A stretch of 5,858 bases of DNA from positions 1 through 5,858 of the forward strand of contig DRZV01000044.1 in the NCBI GenBank assembly GCA_011375465.1, read 5' to 3'. The notes beneath the pieces are model-generated. The model was not told where the DNA came from, made no database searches, and worked only from the letters and a program-made list of their open reading frames with translations. Below are positions 5,444 to 5,858 of the stretch, one piece after another; within the stretch, counting starts at the first letter, position 1, and the number at the start of each line of letters is the position of its first letter. A program made the translations under genes and the position numbers. The stretch is from Neomoorella mulderi (lineage in GTDB: Bacteria; Bacillota; DSM-521; Neomoorellales; Neomoorellaceae).

Positions 5444-5858
5444 TTGGACACAATCGTCTTTGTGTGTACAGGCAACACCTGCAGGAGCAGCATGGCCCAA
5501 GCCATAGCCGAACATAAAAAAGAAGAAAAGGGGATAGAGGTAGAGTTCCTGTCGGCAGGGCTGGCCGCCTGGGAAGGGGCCCCTGCATCTTCCCAAGCTT
5601 TACAGGCCTTAAAGGAGATGGGCATAGACCTGAGCCACCACCGGGCCAGGGGGTTGAACGGGGAAATGGTGGCCCGGGCCCGCCTCCTTCTCACCATGAC
5701 CCGTTCCCAGAAAGAGAGGCTGCTTGCCCTGTATCCCTGGGCCAGGGAAAAGGTTTTCACCCTAAAGGAATACATCGGAAAGGAAGAGGATATACCGGAT
5801 CCCTTCGGGCAAGATGTGGAGGCCTATCGCCGTTTGGCCCAGGAATTATCTTCGCTTA
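5444..5858 (+). CDS. ywlE: Low-molecular-weight protein phosphatase, YwlE type, probable protein-arginine phosphatase (3'-truncated)
   Basis: Cytoplasmic phosphatase of the low-molecular-weight PTP fold. 138 residues are visible of about 150; the rest lies beyond the right edge. The catalytic loop VCTGNTCRS (7-15) contains nucleophile Cys8 and Arg14 of the CX5R signature, and the general-acid loop DPFGQDVEAY is present near the visible C-terminus. Thr12 occupies the loop position that is Thr in Bacillus YwlE and bulky Ile in typical tyrosine phosphatases; in YwlE this residue favours phosphoarginine, so an anti-McsB role in protein quality control is inferred. Ser16 follows Ser15 where the family usually has Pro. 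TTG at 5444 is forced: an in-frame TAA stands at 5435-5437, the next GTG is inside the catalytic loop, and GGGGG at 5429-5433 provides the ribosome binding site. It lies 14 bases after tsaC, as in Bacillus ywlC-ywlE neighbourhoods. Confidence 0.93.
   Translation, partial: MDTIVFVCTGNTCRSSMAQAIAEHKKEEKGIEVEFLSAGLAAWEGAPASSQALQALKEMGIDLSHHRARGLNGEMVARARLLLTMTRSQKERLLALYPWAREKVFTLKEYIGKEEDIPDPFGQDVEAYRRLAQELSSL

Overview
The window is a stretch of core bacterial chromosome, not an accessory region. Gene content and order (rho, a LysM/M23 peptidase, rpmE, prfA, prmC, a Sua5/YwlC-type tsaC, ywlE) are those of Firmicutes. High GC with frequent ATA and AGG codons, many TTG starts, strong AGGAGG-type ribosome binding sites and a C+ type L31 suggest a clostridial, perhaps thermophilic, lineage; the lineage is inference. 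All genes are on the + strand. No mobile element, CRISPR array, tRNA or rRNA was seen.

Layout: positions 1-1137 are transcription terminator Rho, cut at its 5' end by the window edge. A 72-base gap follows, with a hairpin that buries the next ribosome binding site. Positions 1210-2077 are one exported murein hydrolase gene (signal peptide, two LysM domains, M23 metallopeptidase) split into two reading frames at an A7 run (1502-1508). An intrinsic terminator (2076-2102) closes this unit. A well-formed promoter (2116-2144) starts the next one, rpmE (ribosomal protein L31). A second, less certain terminator (2406-2431) lies between rpmE and prfA (release factor RF1). From prfA to the right edge the genes are tightly packed: prfA and prmC abut with no gap, prmC to tsaC has 8 bases, tsaC to ywlE has 14. 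ywlE runs off the right edge.

Functionally, prfA and prmC form a pair, since PrmC methylates the glutamine of the RF1 GGQ motif. tsaC makes the precursor of the tRNA t6A modification, L31 is a ribosome component, and YwlE is a low-molecular-weight phosphatase with the signature of a protein-arginine phosphatase. Most of the right two-thirds therefore serves translation.

I found no undescribed system. The points most worth checking are the frame break in the LysM/M23 gene and the hairpin over its ribosome binding site. Smaller ones are a degenerate Sua5 linker, the predominance of TTG starts and TAG stops, and the terminator before prfA with no visible prfA promoter.
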